NCBI GenBank assembly: GCA_003255025.1
Contig: QANY01006173.1
Span: forward strand, 4,049-68,048
Length of the DNA: 64,000 nucleotides
Origin: Datisca glomerata
Taxonomy: Eukaryota > Streptophyta > Magnoliopsida > Cucurbitales > Datiscaceae
Direction of reading: 5' to 3'
Below are positions 29,253 through 41,078 of the stretch, one piece after another. Positions within the stretch are counted from its first letter, which is position 1, and the number at the start of each line of letters is the position of its first letter. The notes under the pieces were generated by a model, which ran no database searches, was not told where the DNA came from, and worked only from the letters and a program-made list of their open reading frames with translations. Both the position numbers and the translations under genes were made by a program.

Positions 29253-30181
29253 ATGTACATTTTTTTTGCTACACAAAGAGCACGCATGTATATAAGAACA
29301 GTACCAGAATAAAGATACCGCAGATAACCTACACCTAGGAATTGCACAGAACAAACTAAAGCAGAAAGCTACACCAAACCAAAAAAGCATAAACAGCTCA
29401 ACTATCAGCTTACGTTATCAAAACTAGCATCTACCGTAAGAAAAATTAAGGTGCACCACAAATTAACCACACTAATCAGCCTAATCACACATAAACCGAA
29501 CAACCAAAACGACCAGTATCTCAGTAAAGTAGAATATATAAGATGCAGCCTCATTTGTCACAGAACAATCAACCAGCACATCGAGGAAATCAAATCTGAT
29601 TAGACTTCTCTCAACAATCGAGCACAGCCAAATTAAGGGACCTCACCAGGCAGCCACAACAGTGGAAAACCCTGGAGATACAAAATCTTCAGACACGACC
29701 AATGAGTAAATCAGAACTTCGATCAAACCACAAGAAACAACCAGGAAGAAATCACAGAAGGATAGAGAGCAGCCATCCTCACTCCGATGAAAGGGAGATT
29801 CCAGCTCCGGTTGGGAGAGCGACGACCACTGAAGGGAAGAAACTGGTGACCAGTCACGGTAACCGGAGAGACAAACCCATTGTCAAGAAGGTCACAACCA
29901 ATTTTTTCCTCCAGCAAACAGGCGTAGGGAGAAGGACTAGAGCCAAACCAGATCTGCCACCATGTCTCTTTGGCAGAAACTTCAACAGAGAGAAGACCCG
30001 AACCACCCACCTCCGATGCAGAGCAGCACCGAGCATAAACCCATGAACCTAATCTCCATGGCTCAGAAGCGGGAGGAAGAGATCTCAAAGACGTACCCAA
30101 GTCTTAATGCGACACCAGTCTAGAATTGAAATAAGGGAGTTTGAGATCAACAACTCCATTCACTGATCCTTACCTCCGATT
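29253..30181 (-). mobile_element. Unidentified retroposon-like insert in the satellite
   Basis: About 930 bp of non-satellite, higher-complexity sequence interrupts the array. Its left edge is a T run (29260-29267), so on the minus strand it ends in poly-A after TTTGTGTAGC, like a LINE or retroposon 3' end. A 125-codon open frame (30100-29723, minus) with no recognised domain lies in it. I find no match to LINE-A, -B or -C and no clean TSD; about 24 bp of satellite are missing at the junction. It could be a 5'-truncated LINE of another family or a retrocopy of a host transcript. Confidence 0.5.
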
Positions 30182-30892
30182 CGCAATACATGTTTGGGAT
30201 AATAATTTGGAGTGTTGTGGTCATTTTAGGTGCTTTTAGTTCCATACATAGTCAAAAAGACCTATTCGGACGTGTTAAGGCATAAAATAGATGGGCTTGG
30301 CAAAACTTGGCTTTGTACTCGAACTGACTTTTGACATCCAATACACGTTTGGGAAATGATTTTGGAGTGTTGTGGTCCTTTTAGGTGCTTCTAGTGGTAT
30401 ACAGAGTTAAAAATACACAATCAGACGTGTTGAGGCTCAAACTAGACGAAATTGACTAAACTTGGATCTTCTGGGAATGACATGTAGTCGAACTAACTAT
30501 AAACACCTAATACATGTTTAGGATATGAATTTATAGTGCCTTACGGAGTCAAAACACCCAATGGAACGTGTTTTGGCCCAAACTAGATGACCTTGGCTAA
30601 ACAATGCGCTTTTGGGAATGACATAAACTCGAACTGACTTTCGACAACCAATACATGTTAGGCATAAGAATTTGGAGTGTTGTGGTCATTCTAGGTGCTT
30701 CTATTTCCATACGGAGTCAAGAAGATCCATTGGAACGTGTTTAGGCCCAAACTAAACGAACATAGAAAAACTTGGCTCTTTTGGGCGTAGCAAGTACTAT
30801 AACTGACTTTTGACACCCAATAAACGTTTGGGATAAGGATTTGTTGGTGTCGTTCAAGGTGCTTCTAGTGCCATAACGAGACAAAAAGATCT
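30182..30892 (+). repeat. 169-bp satellite array, + orientation, continued
   Basis: About four units in the same orientation as 25919-29252, ending at GAGACAAAAAGATC, where orientation reverses. No gene. Confidence 0.9.
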
Positions 30893-31771
30893 AAGTTCAT
30901 GGAAGTTCGATAACTTGCTATGCCCAAAAGATCCAAGTTTAGCCAAGTTCATATAGTTTGGGGCTAAACACATCCCATTGGATCTTTTTGACTCTGTATG
31001 GGACTAGAAGCATCTAAAATGACCACAAAACGCCAAATTCTTATCCCAAACATTTATTGGGTGCCAAAAGTCAGTTCTAGTACATGCTATGCCTAAAAGA
31101 GCCAAGTTTATCCAAGTTCATCTAGTTTGGGCCAAAACACGTCTCATTGGGCTTTTTGACTCGATATGGCAGTGGAAGCACCTAAAATGACCGAAACTTT
31201 CCAAATTCTTATCTGAAACATGAATTGGGTGGTAAAAATCAGTTCGAGTACATGTCATGCCCAGAAGATCCAAGTTTAGCAATGTTCATCTAGTCTGGGC
31301 CTAAACATGTCCCATTAGGTTTTTTTGACTCCGTATGACACTACAAGCATCTAAAATGACCACAACAGTCCAAATTATTATCCTAAACGTGTATTGGGTA
31401 TCGAAAGTAAGTTCAAGTACATGCCATGCCCAAAGGATCCAAATTCGACCAAGTTGGTCTAGTTTGAACCTAAACACGTCCCATTGGGTTGTTTTTGACT
31501 CTGTACAGCACTAAAAGCATGTAGAGCGACCCCAACACTCCAAATTCTAATCCCAAATGTGTATTGGGTATCAAAAGTCAATTCGAATACATGCCATGCC
31601 CAAAAGAGCCAAGTGTTGCCAAGTTAGTCTAGTTTTGGCCTAAACACATCTAATTGGGTCGTTTTGACTCCGTATAGAACTAGAAGCCCCTAAAATGACC
31701 ACAACACTCTAAATGCCTAACATGTATTGGGCGTCTAAAGTCAGTTCGAGTGTATGCCATACCCAAAAGAC
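30893..31771 (-). repeat. 169-bp satellite array, reversed orientation
   Basis: From about 30893-30910 the units read as reverse complement (CCAAGTTTAGCCAAGTTCAT, CTAGAAGCACCTAAAATGACC, CCAAATTCTTATCCCAAAC). There are about five units before a LINE-B scrap. No gene. Confidence 0.92.
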
Positions 31772-31975
31772 GCATGGCATGTGGTGGGTGGGGATGTAAC
31801 CAAAGCTGTTTTGGAGTTCTTTCCTACAGGTAACCTCCTAAAAGAGGTTAACTCAACTGCAATCACCTTAATACCAAAGGTCCCTAATCCCACTAGTATT
31901 GAGGACTTTAGACCTATCTCTTGCTGCAATGTAGTCTACAAGTGCATCACAAAAATACTTTCTGAAAGACTTAAA
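31772..31975 (+). mobile_element. LINE-B ORF2 scrap, both ends missing
   Basis: About 200 bp of the LINE-B RT (AWHVVGGDVTKAVLEFF through PISCCNVVYKCITKILSERL) lie in the satellite in + orientation. It has no poly-A, hairpin, TSD or 5' end. It keeps the frame where LINE-B copy 1 is damaged (near 15861 and 15905). An internal LINE fragment without a 3' end is not a normal insertion product. Repair filler or recombination is more likely. Confidence 0.85.
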
Positions 31976-33194
31976 CAACCACAACACTCCAAATTCTTCG
32001 CACAATCATGTCTTTCATGTCAAAAGTCAGTTTGAGTATGTGGCATGCCCAAAAGAACCAAGTTTAGCCAAGTTCGTTTAATTTGGGCCTAAAGACGTCC
32101 CATTGGGTCTTTTGACTCTGAATGCATTAGACACCTAAAATGAAAAAAAAACACTCCAAATTCTTATACCAAACATGTATTGGGTGTCAAAAGTCAGTTC
32201 AAGACATGCCATGCCCAAAAGAGCCATGTTCAGCCAAGCTCATCTAGCTTGGGCCTAAACACGCCCATTGGGTCTTTTGGACTACATATGGAACGAGAAG
32301 CACCTAAAATGACAAAAACACTCCAAATTTTTATACCAAACGTGTATCGGGTGTCAAAATCCAGTTCGAGTACATGTCATGCTAGAAAGAGCCATGTTTA
32401 GACAACTTCCTCTAGTTTGGGCCTAAACACATCCCATTGGGTGTTTTTTACTCCGTATGGCAGTAGAAGAACCTAAAACTAGCACAACAATCAAAATTCT
32501 TATCCCAAACATGTATTGAGTGTCAAAGGTCAGTTCGAGTACATGTCATGCCCAAAAGAGCCATGTTTAGCAAAGTTTGTTTAGTTGGGGCCTAAACACG
32601 TCCCATTGAGTCTTTTTTATTCCCTTGGCACAAGAAGCGCCTAAATGACCACAGCACGCCAAATTCTCATGTCAAACATGTATTTGGTGTCAAAAGTCAG
32701 TTCGAGTACACCACGTCCAAAAGAGCCAACTTTATCCAAGTTCAACTAGTTTGGCCCTAAACACGTTTGATTGGATCTTTTTGACTCCCTATGACACTGG
32801 AAGAACCTAAAACGACCACGAAACTCCAAATTCTTATCCCAAACATGTATTGGGAGTCAAAACTCAGTTCGAGTCCGTGGCATGCCCAAAAGAGTCATGT
32901 TTAGCAAAGTTCGTCTAGTTTGGGCCTAAACTTGTCCCATTGGGTCTTTTTGACTCCGTATGATACTTGAAACACCTAAAATTACCATAACACTCAAAAT
33001 TCTTATCTCATGTGTATTGGGTGTCAAAAGTTAGTTCGAGTACATGTCATGCTTAAGAGAGTCGTGTTTAGCCAAGTTTTATAGTTTGGGCTTAAACACG
33101 CGTCACATAGGGTCTTTTGACTCCCTTTTGCACTAGAAGCACCTAAAATGACGAAAACACTCCAAATTATTATCCCAAAAGCTTATTGGCTGTC
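31976..33194 (-). repeat. 169-bp satellite array, reversed, continued
   Basis: About seven diverged units in reversed orientation between the LINE-B scrap and the gypsy-3 remnant. No gene. Confidence 0.92.
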
Positions 33195-33999
33195 AAAAGT
33201 TAGTGATACAAATCTAGGAGCTTAACATGGACGTGGGGCTGAGCATACACGTGAGAATGGAGCTGAACTTGCACAAGATCCTTTATCACTCCCTGGTGGT
33301 CCAATTACAAGACTTAGAGGCCAAAATTTCAAGAAAGCACTTATTGGGCTGATTCAAGAGAACTGGAATGATTCTAGAAAAGTGAAGCCCAATGTGGGTC
33401 CAAATGAAAATAAAGGCTTTATCCATGTCATCAAGGCCATTGAAGAGTCTAATTAGTATATTGAAAAGGATAATGAACCTACAAAAACGTGTTCATCAAG
33501 ATAAGGCCGTGGAAGGACATGAATTAGACTATTTTCAAGGCTATTAAATAGGAGGATGAATCTAGCTAGGATTGGTTATGCTTAAATACATTGTTCATAG
33601 TCGATTAGTGATATTTACTTACTATTAGTAGTCAAAAAAGGTATAAAAACGTGGGAACTTATTTACTTTTAATGTTGGTGTTGTTTCAAAGCTAAAATTA
33701 ATGCTTTTCATATTCTTGGAGGGTTGTTCCAAGTATAAAACATGGTACCCACGAAATTGTAATCATGTTATGAATATTGAAAACAAGTTTATGTTATTGT
33801 GAGGTGTGTCCTCTCTGTTCTTGAAAGAACTCTTTGAACTTATCAAGTTTGTCTTGTGGCGTTCAAACAACCAAATTTATCACCTTGATTCTTGAGTGAT
33901 CCTTAGGTTTCTTGGTGTGGCGTCCAAACAACCAAGCTCATCACCTTGATTCTTGAGTGATCCTTAGGTTTCTTGGTATGGCGTTTCTTCCCAAACGTG
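33195..33999 (+). mobile_element. gypsy-3 remnant: pol tail and probable LTR
   Basis: A frame from about 33274 to the TAG at 33454-33456 includes GGPITRLRGQNFKKAL, the tail motif seen at the end of several plant gypsy polyproteins. It is followed by an AT-rich segment resembling an LTR. The last part has a phrase also seen in gypsy-1 LTRs (CTTATCAAG, CTTGTGGCGT). A 60-bp direct duplication (ACCTTGATTCTTGAGTGATC at about 33882 and 33942) lies in it. No TG...CA boundaries or TSD are certain. The satellite resumes at CCCAAACGTG. Confidence 0.65.
33882..33990 (+). repeat. 60-bp direct duplication in the gypsy-3 LTR
   Basis: Two nearly identical blocks containing GATTCTTGAGTGATCCTTAG are spaced 60 bp apart. 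Confidence 0.85.
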
Positions 34000-35295
34000 T
34001 CTTGGGTATCAACAATTAGTTCGAGTACCTGCCATGCCCAAAAGAGCCAAGTTTAGCCAAGTTCAACTAGTTTGGGCCTAGACATGCCCCATCGGGTCTT
34101 TTGACTCTGTATGACACAAGAAGCATCTAAAAAGACCACAACAGTCACAATTCTTATCGCAAACGTGTATTGGGTGTCAAAAGTCAGTTCGAGTACATGC
34201 CATGCCCAAAAGGTCCAAGTTTAGCCATGTTCATCTAGTTTGAGATTGAATACGTCCCATTGGGTCTTTTTTGAACCCATATGGCACTAGAAGCACCCAA
34301 AATGACAGAAACACTCCAAATTCTTATTCCAAATATGTATTGGGTGTCAAAAGTCAGTTCGAGTATATGTCATGCCCAAAAGAGCCAAGGTTAGCCAAGT
34401 TCATCGAGTTTGGGCCTAAGTACGTCTCATTGGGTATTTTTGACGATGTATGGAACTAGAAGCACTTAAAATGACCATAATACTGAAAATTCTTATGCCA
34501 AACGTGTATTAGAAGTCATGTACATGTCATGCCAAAAATGACCATGTTAAGCCAAGTTCGTCTAGTCTTTGCCTAAACACATCCCATTGGGTCTTTTTAA
34601 GTCCGTTTGGCACTAGAAGGACCTAAAATGACCAACACGCTCCAATTTCTTATCCCAAACGTGTATTGGTTGTCAAATGTTTGTTCGAGTACATTCCATG
34701 CCAAAAAGAACCAACTTTAACCAAATTCATCTAGTTTGGGCCTAAACACGTCCCATTAGGTCTTTTTGACTCCGTGTGGCAATAGCAAAACCTAAAATGA
34801 CCACAACACTCCAAATCGTTATCCCAAACATGTATTGGGTGTCAAAAGTCAGTTCGAACATGTCATGCCCAAAAGAGCCATGTTTTGCCAAGCTCGTCTA
34901 GTTTGACCCTCAACATGTCCCATTGGGTCTTTCTGACTCCGTACGGCTCTAGAAAAAATTACAACACACTCCAAATTATTAGCCAAGTTCATCTAGTTTG
35001 GGCCAAAACACATCTCATTGGGTCTTTTTTACTTTGTATGGCACATGAAGCACCTAAATGACCACATCTCCTAAAATCATTTTCCCCAATGTGTATTGGG
35101 TGTCAAAATTTAGTTAGAGTACATCCATGCCCAAAAGCACCAAGTTTAAGAAAGTTAGTCTAGTTTGGGCCTAAACACATCGCTTTGGGTCTTTTTAACT
35201 TCGTATGGCACTAGAAGCATTTAAAATTATCACAACACTCCATATTCTTATCCCATACATTTCTTGGACGTCAAAAGTCAGTACAAGTACATACC
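34000..35295 (-). repeat. 169-bp satellite array, reversed, continued
   Basis: About eight units in reversed orientation, several with short deletions (for example near 34860 and 34970). No gene. Confidence 0.92.
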
Positions 35296-35905
35296 ATGAC
35301 GTTGACGATCTGGTTTCACTAGCTCAAATGATGGATCCACTTAAAGTACCAAGTGGTCCATTCACAAAAATTAGAGCAAAGAGGATGGCTAAAGTACTAA
35401 ATGGGATAGTGATGCAAGTGGAGGCCCAAACAAGTGTGGAGATATCTAAGTTTGGAAAAGGAGACGTTAGACTTGTCAACCTTGTGACCTACATGGAGCA
35501 TGATGTGGCCCTAAACATGACAGCCTACATGGAGCAAGATGTGGCATCGAACATGGCAGCCCACATGGAGATTACGTGGAAACCTGCATGGCATTCTGCA
35601 TGGAGCATAATGTGGCGTTCGATATGGAAGTCCACATGGAGCATAATGTGACATTTTGAATGATGACAAGAAAGCAAGACAAATTAGCATTCCTAACCTA
35701 GAAGTAGACAACCAATAGGAGTTTATTAGAGCATGACTTGGCTTTTTGAATAATTATAAGGAAGCAAGACACATTGGCAATCCTAACTAGAAGTGGGAAA
35801 CCAATAGGAATCTTTTGGGTAGATAGATTACAAGTTCCTTATTTGTTGCAATTAGTATTTCTTTATCTTTCAATTTTAGTCTAGGTTATTTAAACACTTT
35901 AAATA
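35296..35905 (+). mobile_element. gypsy-1 LTR, partial (+)
   Basis: This is the 5' (U3) two thirds of a gypsy-1 LTR in + orientation. It starts near TGACGTTGACGATCTGG and carries the SGPFTKIRAKRM-coding segment, the minisatellite with ACATGGAGCATGATGTGGC units, then the AAGTTCCTTATTTGTTGC segment. It stops at about 35905 without the R/U5 end. No internal element sequence is attached. A partly duplicated inner part near 35660-35790 repeats the GACTTGGC...CTAGAAGTGG segment. Confidence 0.82.
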
Positions 35906-36936
35906 ACCTGAGGTTCCTCTCTCTCCAAATGTTTAGCTATGTTCATCTAGTTTGAGCCTAAACACGTCCCATTGGATCTTTTTGTCTCCGTATGGCACAA
36001 GAAGCACCTAAAACGACAAAAACACTCCAAATTCTTATCCCAATCGTGTATTGTGTGTCAAAAGCCAGTTCGAGTATATGCCTTGCCCAAAAGAGCCAAG
36101 TTCATCTAGTTTGGGCCTAAACACCTTCCATTCGGTATTTTTGACTCTGTATGGCAGTAGAACCAAGTAAAATGATCACAACACTCAAAGTTCTTATCCC
36201 AAACATGCATTGGATGCCAAAAGTCAGTTCGAATGCATGCCATGCCCAAAAGAGCTAGGTTTGGCCAAGTTCATCTAGTTTTGGGCCTAAACACATTCCA
36301 ATGGGTCTTTTTGACTCCGTTTGGCACTAGAAGTACCTTAGGTGACCAAAACACTCCAAATTACTATCCCAAACGTGTATTGAGTGTCAAAAGTCAGTAC
36401 GAGTACATGACATCTGAAAAAGAGCCATGTTTAGCCGAGTTCATCTAATTTGTGCTTAAACACGCCCCATTGGGTGTTTTAACTCCGGATGGCACTAGAA
36501 GAACTTCAAACGACCACAACACTCCAAATTCTTATTCCCAATCATGTATTAGATGTCAAAACCCAACGTGTATTGGGTCTCAAAAGTCAATTCGAGTACA
36601 TGCCATGCCCAAAAGAGCCAAGATTAGCGAAGTTCATCTAGTTTGGGCCTAAACACGTCCCATTGGATATTTTTGACTTTATATGGCCCTAGAACCACCT
36701 AAAACAACCACAACGCTCAAATTTCATATCCAAAATGTGCATTGGATGTCAAAAGTCAGTTTGAGTACATGCATGCCCAAAAGAGCCACATTTGGCCAAG
36801 TTCATCTGGTTTGGGCCTAAACACATCCCATTGGGTCTTTTTGACTCTGCTTTGCACTAAAAGCACCTAAATGACCAAAACACTCCAAATTCTTATCCCA
36901 AACGTTTATTGGTGTCAAAAGTCAGTTCGAGTAAAA
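35906..36936 (-). repeat. 169-bp satellite array, reversed, last block
   Basis: About six units in reversed orientation between the partial LTR and LINE-B copy 3. No gene. Confidence 0.92.
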
Positions 36937-37259
36937 AAAATTTGGTAAACAAATTGTATAAACCAAAAGACAAACTTACACATGTACATGGCACATACCC
37001 CAGGAATTACAAAATTAGAGCATAATCAAAGGCACAAGATATACAAGTAAATTAAACTAGTAATCTTTAAAGTACTTAATTTAGATACGAAGGCTTTATA
37101 AGACAGCGAAGTTTTACAAAATGCTTGGGTTAAGACCCCATCTATCCACTAAAAGTAGATTTGTATAATTAGTGCCAAAACATTTTGAATACCAAAGCCT
37201 TAATCTGACTAATTGAGAGATATCTCCAATTAGGATGTTGGAATCTTTGATTTTGCCTT

Positions 37260-40020
37260 AAAAAATCCTTGCATTTCTTTCTCTTCATATATAATAGATG
37301 AAGGAAGTAAAAGCTAACTTAACTAAGACTGCTCTTGGTAACTTCCCTTTGCATTAGCTAGCACATCCAATCTACAAACTGACCCCAATCCCTGACCTGG
37401 TAGTGTAGATCACATTTGCACACAAGTGTGGCCCATACTCTGGCTGAATAGCTACAACTGATAAAAAGATGCTCATTTGTCTCCTGGTAGCCAACACTAA
37501 TCAGCACAAAACCCTGTTGTTTGGTCTCAATGTGCAACCCTATCTCTACTGGCAAGTTTGTTTCGCAAAGCCAACCAAGAGATAAAGCTACTCCTCGGGA
37601 TGTGTTTAGAGAACCATATCACCTTTTCCCACTTAGCAGTTGGTCTTGTAGGGGATAGTTCCATAAGTTTAGACTTCAAGAGAAATCTCCATTTTGGCTT
37701 GCACCCATTTCCAAACATCTTGTCTTTGAGCTTGGGGAGGAGGGATTGGAATTGGAACACTTCTTATCTCAAGAAGCTCAAAGGTGTATGAAGTTGGCCA
37801 ATGCCATTGATTGTCTTGAATGACAGCACTCACCATAGAGTCCATAGTCCATGATGTCCCTGACAATAGCCTTTGCCCAATTCTGGTCCAAAGGACACCT
37901 AGAGGATGCCAATTATTTGTAAGAAGCTTCACAATAGTACCATCCCCAATAGCTATAGAGCAAAAGGGTAGAAACTTGATCCTGAAATTGAGAAGCTTTC
38001 TCCAAACCCAAGAAGGGTTATATTGGAATTGGAACATTCCTTAGGAATGGAAACTAAAAAAATTGAACTCTTTCTGATTAGGTATGTTTGAGACCAATCT
38101 TTCTTTTAAAAGGGGGTAGCAAGAACCATAAGTGTTTGGTTATAACAACTTCATTAGCTAGAACCAGATCCCTAAGACCCAACCCACCTTGTACCTTGTC
38201 AAAACACAGGTCTGCCCAAGCTACCTTGGCCCCAGAAGCTTTAGTATCTTGACCATTCTATAGAAAATTTCTTACCAAGCATTGGACTGTCTTCACCAAT
38301 TTTGGGGGGAGAATGAAGAGACCACTCCAAAAGTTGACCATAGCCATAAGGACAGTGTTGATAAGTTAGAGTCTACCTACATAAGACAAATACTCATAGT
38401 GAGTCTGTCAACCAAAGCTTGACAACCTGATTTGGTAAGCTTGGTTGTAATGAGTGGGACACTTAGATATCTACTGGAAGAGACCCTTCTGTAAAACCCA
38501 GTTCATCATAAATGAGAGAAGACATCTTTAGGCTCACCACTGATAAGAAAAATTGGCTCTTTGACACATTTGGTTGATACCTTGATCGCTCTTGGAAAAT
38601 GGCCAAAGCTTCTTTAAACACATGCACACTGTCTCTCTCTCCTTTACAAAACAAGAGCAGGTCATCAGCAAAGCACAGATTGACAAAGTTAAGCTCTTTG
38701 TACCTCCAATGGAACTGGAACTCTGAGTGTTTGGCTTCAAAACTCAAGATCCTTGTCAAGACCTCCATGATGATGACAAGGATGTCAGGAGAGATCGGAT
38801 CCCCTTGTCTAATCCAAGGCACTCCATGACCCAAGAAATGCACTCCATGACCACGACCCAAGAAATGCACTCCATGACCATGACCCAAGTTATATTTACA
38901 GAGTATGAGCGAGAAGAAATGCACATCATGACCCAAGAAATCAAAACATTTGGGAAGCCAAGGCACTAAAAAGCTTTACGTATTGGTGAACAGTTCACAC
39001 TATCATAGGCTTTCTTAAGGTCCATCTTAAGAGCACACCTTGGCAAACCAAGTGATCTCTGGCAGCTTCTAAGAAATTATTGGGAGAGAAAAATATTGTC
39101 AGCCATTCTCCTACGTGGGATAAAAGCACTTTGGTTCTGATTTATCATGTTGGGAAATACAAGCTTGACTCTTTCAGCAAGAATTTTTGTGATACACTTG
39201 TAGACTACATTGCAGCAATAGATAAGTCTAAAATCTCAAATATTAGAGGGATTAGGGACCTTTGGTATTACTGTGATTGCAGTAGAGTTGACCTCTTTTA
39301 GGAGGTTACTAATAATAAAGAACTTCAAAACAACTTTGGTTGCATCCCTACCCACCACATGCCATGCTTTCTTAAAGAAACCAGTTGAAAGCCCATCTGG
39401 TTGAGGAGATTTGCCACTTCCCATACTTAAAATAGCTTGCTAATCTCATTCTCTTCAATTGGAATAGCCAAAGGTGCAGCCTGATCAAGTCCAAGCTTTC
39501 TCTGTAAAGCACAATCAAGTATACTCTAAGTGACTCACATTTCTTCCTTTGATGTACCCAAGAGGTTTTTGTAGTAATCCATGATATGATCCTGGATCTC
39601 CTCATGGGAAGTAAGTAGAGAGCCTTAGTTGTCCAAGTGTGTAATCCTGGTTTTGAATCTCTTCTTTTTCATGCTTTGAAAAAAGAAAGAAGAGTTCTGA
39701 TCACCCAATTGAAGCCACTATACTCTTGACTTCTGCCTGTATAAGCTCTCTTTAGCATGTCTAAGCTCAAAGAATTTGGAGCATGCATCTCTCTCCTGAG
39801 CCTGTAACAATGCATTTAAAGGGTCATTTCCCAACAAGTTCTGGATCGACTCCAGTGTGCTTCAACCAATTTAACTCTAGAAGGGAGATCACTACAAAAT
39901 CTTCGGTTGAACCTTTTCATTTCACCTTTGAGTGCCTTAAGCTTCTTAAAAAGTCTAAACATTGTGGTCCCTGGTAAAGTCTCATTTCACCTTTGAGTGC
40001 CTTTGGTTGAACCTCTTCAT
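37260..40020 (-). pseudogene. LINE-B ORF2 of copy 3, broken
   Basis: Minus-strand pieces in order: linker region with RFNQRF-like codons (about 39900), GKSPQPDGLSTGF (near 39400), FIPRRRMADN-like (near 39110), the RT catalytic CFADDLLLFCKGE (near 38660), the thumb region, then the zf-RVT remnant near 37500. Many frameshifts, an in-frame expansion at 38816-38945 and nonsense codons are present. The motif order matches LINE-B copy 1, which supports the assignment. Confidence 0.82.
38816..38945 (-). repeat. Local minisatellite from LINE-B RT codons
   Basis: CACTCCATGACCCAAGAAAT and variants recur three to four times at 24-30 bp spacing. The single-copy parent is the WVMECL-coding stretch of LINE-B ORF2 (near 16265). 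Confidence 0.8.
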
Positions 40021-40082
40021 TCGAGCAAAGTCTCTTTTCACTCCTTTTGCAGTCAAATGATCCGAATATAGGGGTTTACTCA

Positions 40083-40518
40083 TGATTCAGACTGATCAAC
40101 ATATGATTATCAGATTGATGTGCATTAAATTTTTATGATAAACGGCTAGTTCATAAATTTATTAATTCACATCAGTCATGTCATATATAATTTCTTATAT
40201 AAAGTACATCACTAAAATGTCTATCCATATCAATGATCCGGATCTAGATCACATGCATTCATAATGCTTAGTGAATCATACTAGCGACCGTTCATTAAAA
40301 ATTTCATACTTTAATATGTGGTTGACAATTTTATTCATCATCTATGATCTTAATCCTCTCGTACTTATACAAGATCACAGTCTCATTAATGAACATAGAA
40401 ATTTCAGATATTTATATAAATTATTCAACAATAATTTAAGAGAACAATTATAAGAAAAATGTAAATGCATTAAATTTCATATGTCAAAACACATGCTTTG
40501 AGAGCACTACACCCAACA
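40083..40518 (-). mobile_element. Ty1/copia 3' LTR
   Basis: On the minus strand it begins TGTTGGGTGTAGTGC directly after a purine tract and ends CAGTCTGAATCA next to LINE-B. It is 436 bp, AT-rich, with TG...CA ends. The matching 5' LTR is not in the window. Confidence 0.8.
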
Positions 40519-40531
40519 ATCTCCCACTTGC
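40519..40531 (-). promoter_or_regulatory. copia polypurine tract
   Basis: Minus-strand AAGTGGGAGAT, immediately before the LTR TGTTGGG, is the usual plus-strand priming site of copia elements. Confidence 0.8.
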
Positions 40532-41078
40532 AGCTAAAGCAAATGTGGCATCTCTCTCAACCTCATTTTTCACACATTACCCTAAAATGACTTCGCAGGA
40601 AGTCTCTTGGTAAAAGGATCAGCCAAGTTTTGACATATCTTAATAACAGTCACATGCCCTCGATGCACGATCTCTCTTATAAGATGATATTTTCTCTATA
40701 TGTGCTTTTCCCCTATTATGATTCCTCGGTTCTTTGGAATTAGCTACCGCCTCACTATTATCACGGTACAGAATCAGTGGCTTGCCCATATCAGGAACTA
40801 CTTCCAGATCAGTATAGAACTTTCTGAACCATACCACTTCTTCGCAGCTTCATAAGCCGCTATATATTCAGCTTCCATAGTGGAATCTGCAATACTGGAT
40901 TTTTTAATACTTCTCCAGACTATAGCTCCTCCAGCTATGATAAATACTGATCCAGACATCGACTTTCGACTGTCCATGTCTGATTGAAATCCAAAATCAG
41001 TGTATCCAGTGGGGTTCAGGTCTCCACCTGAATAAATAAGCATTTACTTTCTCATTCTCCTAAGATACTTGAGAATGC
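40532..41078 (-). pseudogene. Ty1/copia RT-RNase H end (3' piece)
   Basis: Minus-strand codons for YSGGDLNPTGYTDFGFQSD, SMSGSVFIIAGGAIVWRS, STMEAEYIA and LILYRDNSEAVANS are the classic RNase H end of plant copia polyproteins. A TAA lies just before the MLIYSGG codons (near 41043) and a frameshift near 40800. The frame breaks at 41079 where gypsy-1 copy 1 is inserted and continues at 47743. Confidence 0.9.
41074..41078. repeat. Probable TSD of gypsy-1 copy 1 (left; partner 47743-47747)
   Basis: AATGC at 41074-41078 and TATGC at 47743-47747 share four of five bases. Removing the insert and one TSD keeps the copia reading frame continuous across the site. Confidence 0.7.

Larger units (their letters stand above)
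36937..40082 (-). mobile_element. LINE-B copy 3, rearranged
   Basis: On the minus strand it has a scrap of ORF1 (PLYSDHLTAKGVKRDFAR, near 40060-40010) joined directly to ORF2 sequence by an internal deletion, then RT, zf-RVT and the LINE-B 3' UTR. The 3' hairpin is partly degraded (36990-37004). In LINE sense the end reads TTTACCAAATTTTTTTT rather than a poly-A. The 5' side is cut by the copia LTR at 40083. It is old and heavily damaged. Confidence 0.87.

Noticed and set aside
25919..36936. tRNA, rRNA or small RNA genes in the satellite
   Set aside because: No cloverleaf-like or rRNA-like sequence noticed by reading; a covariance-model scan would be needed to exclude small ncRNAs.
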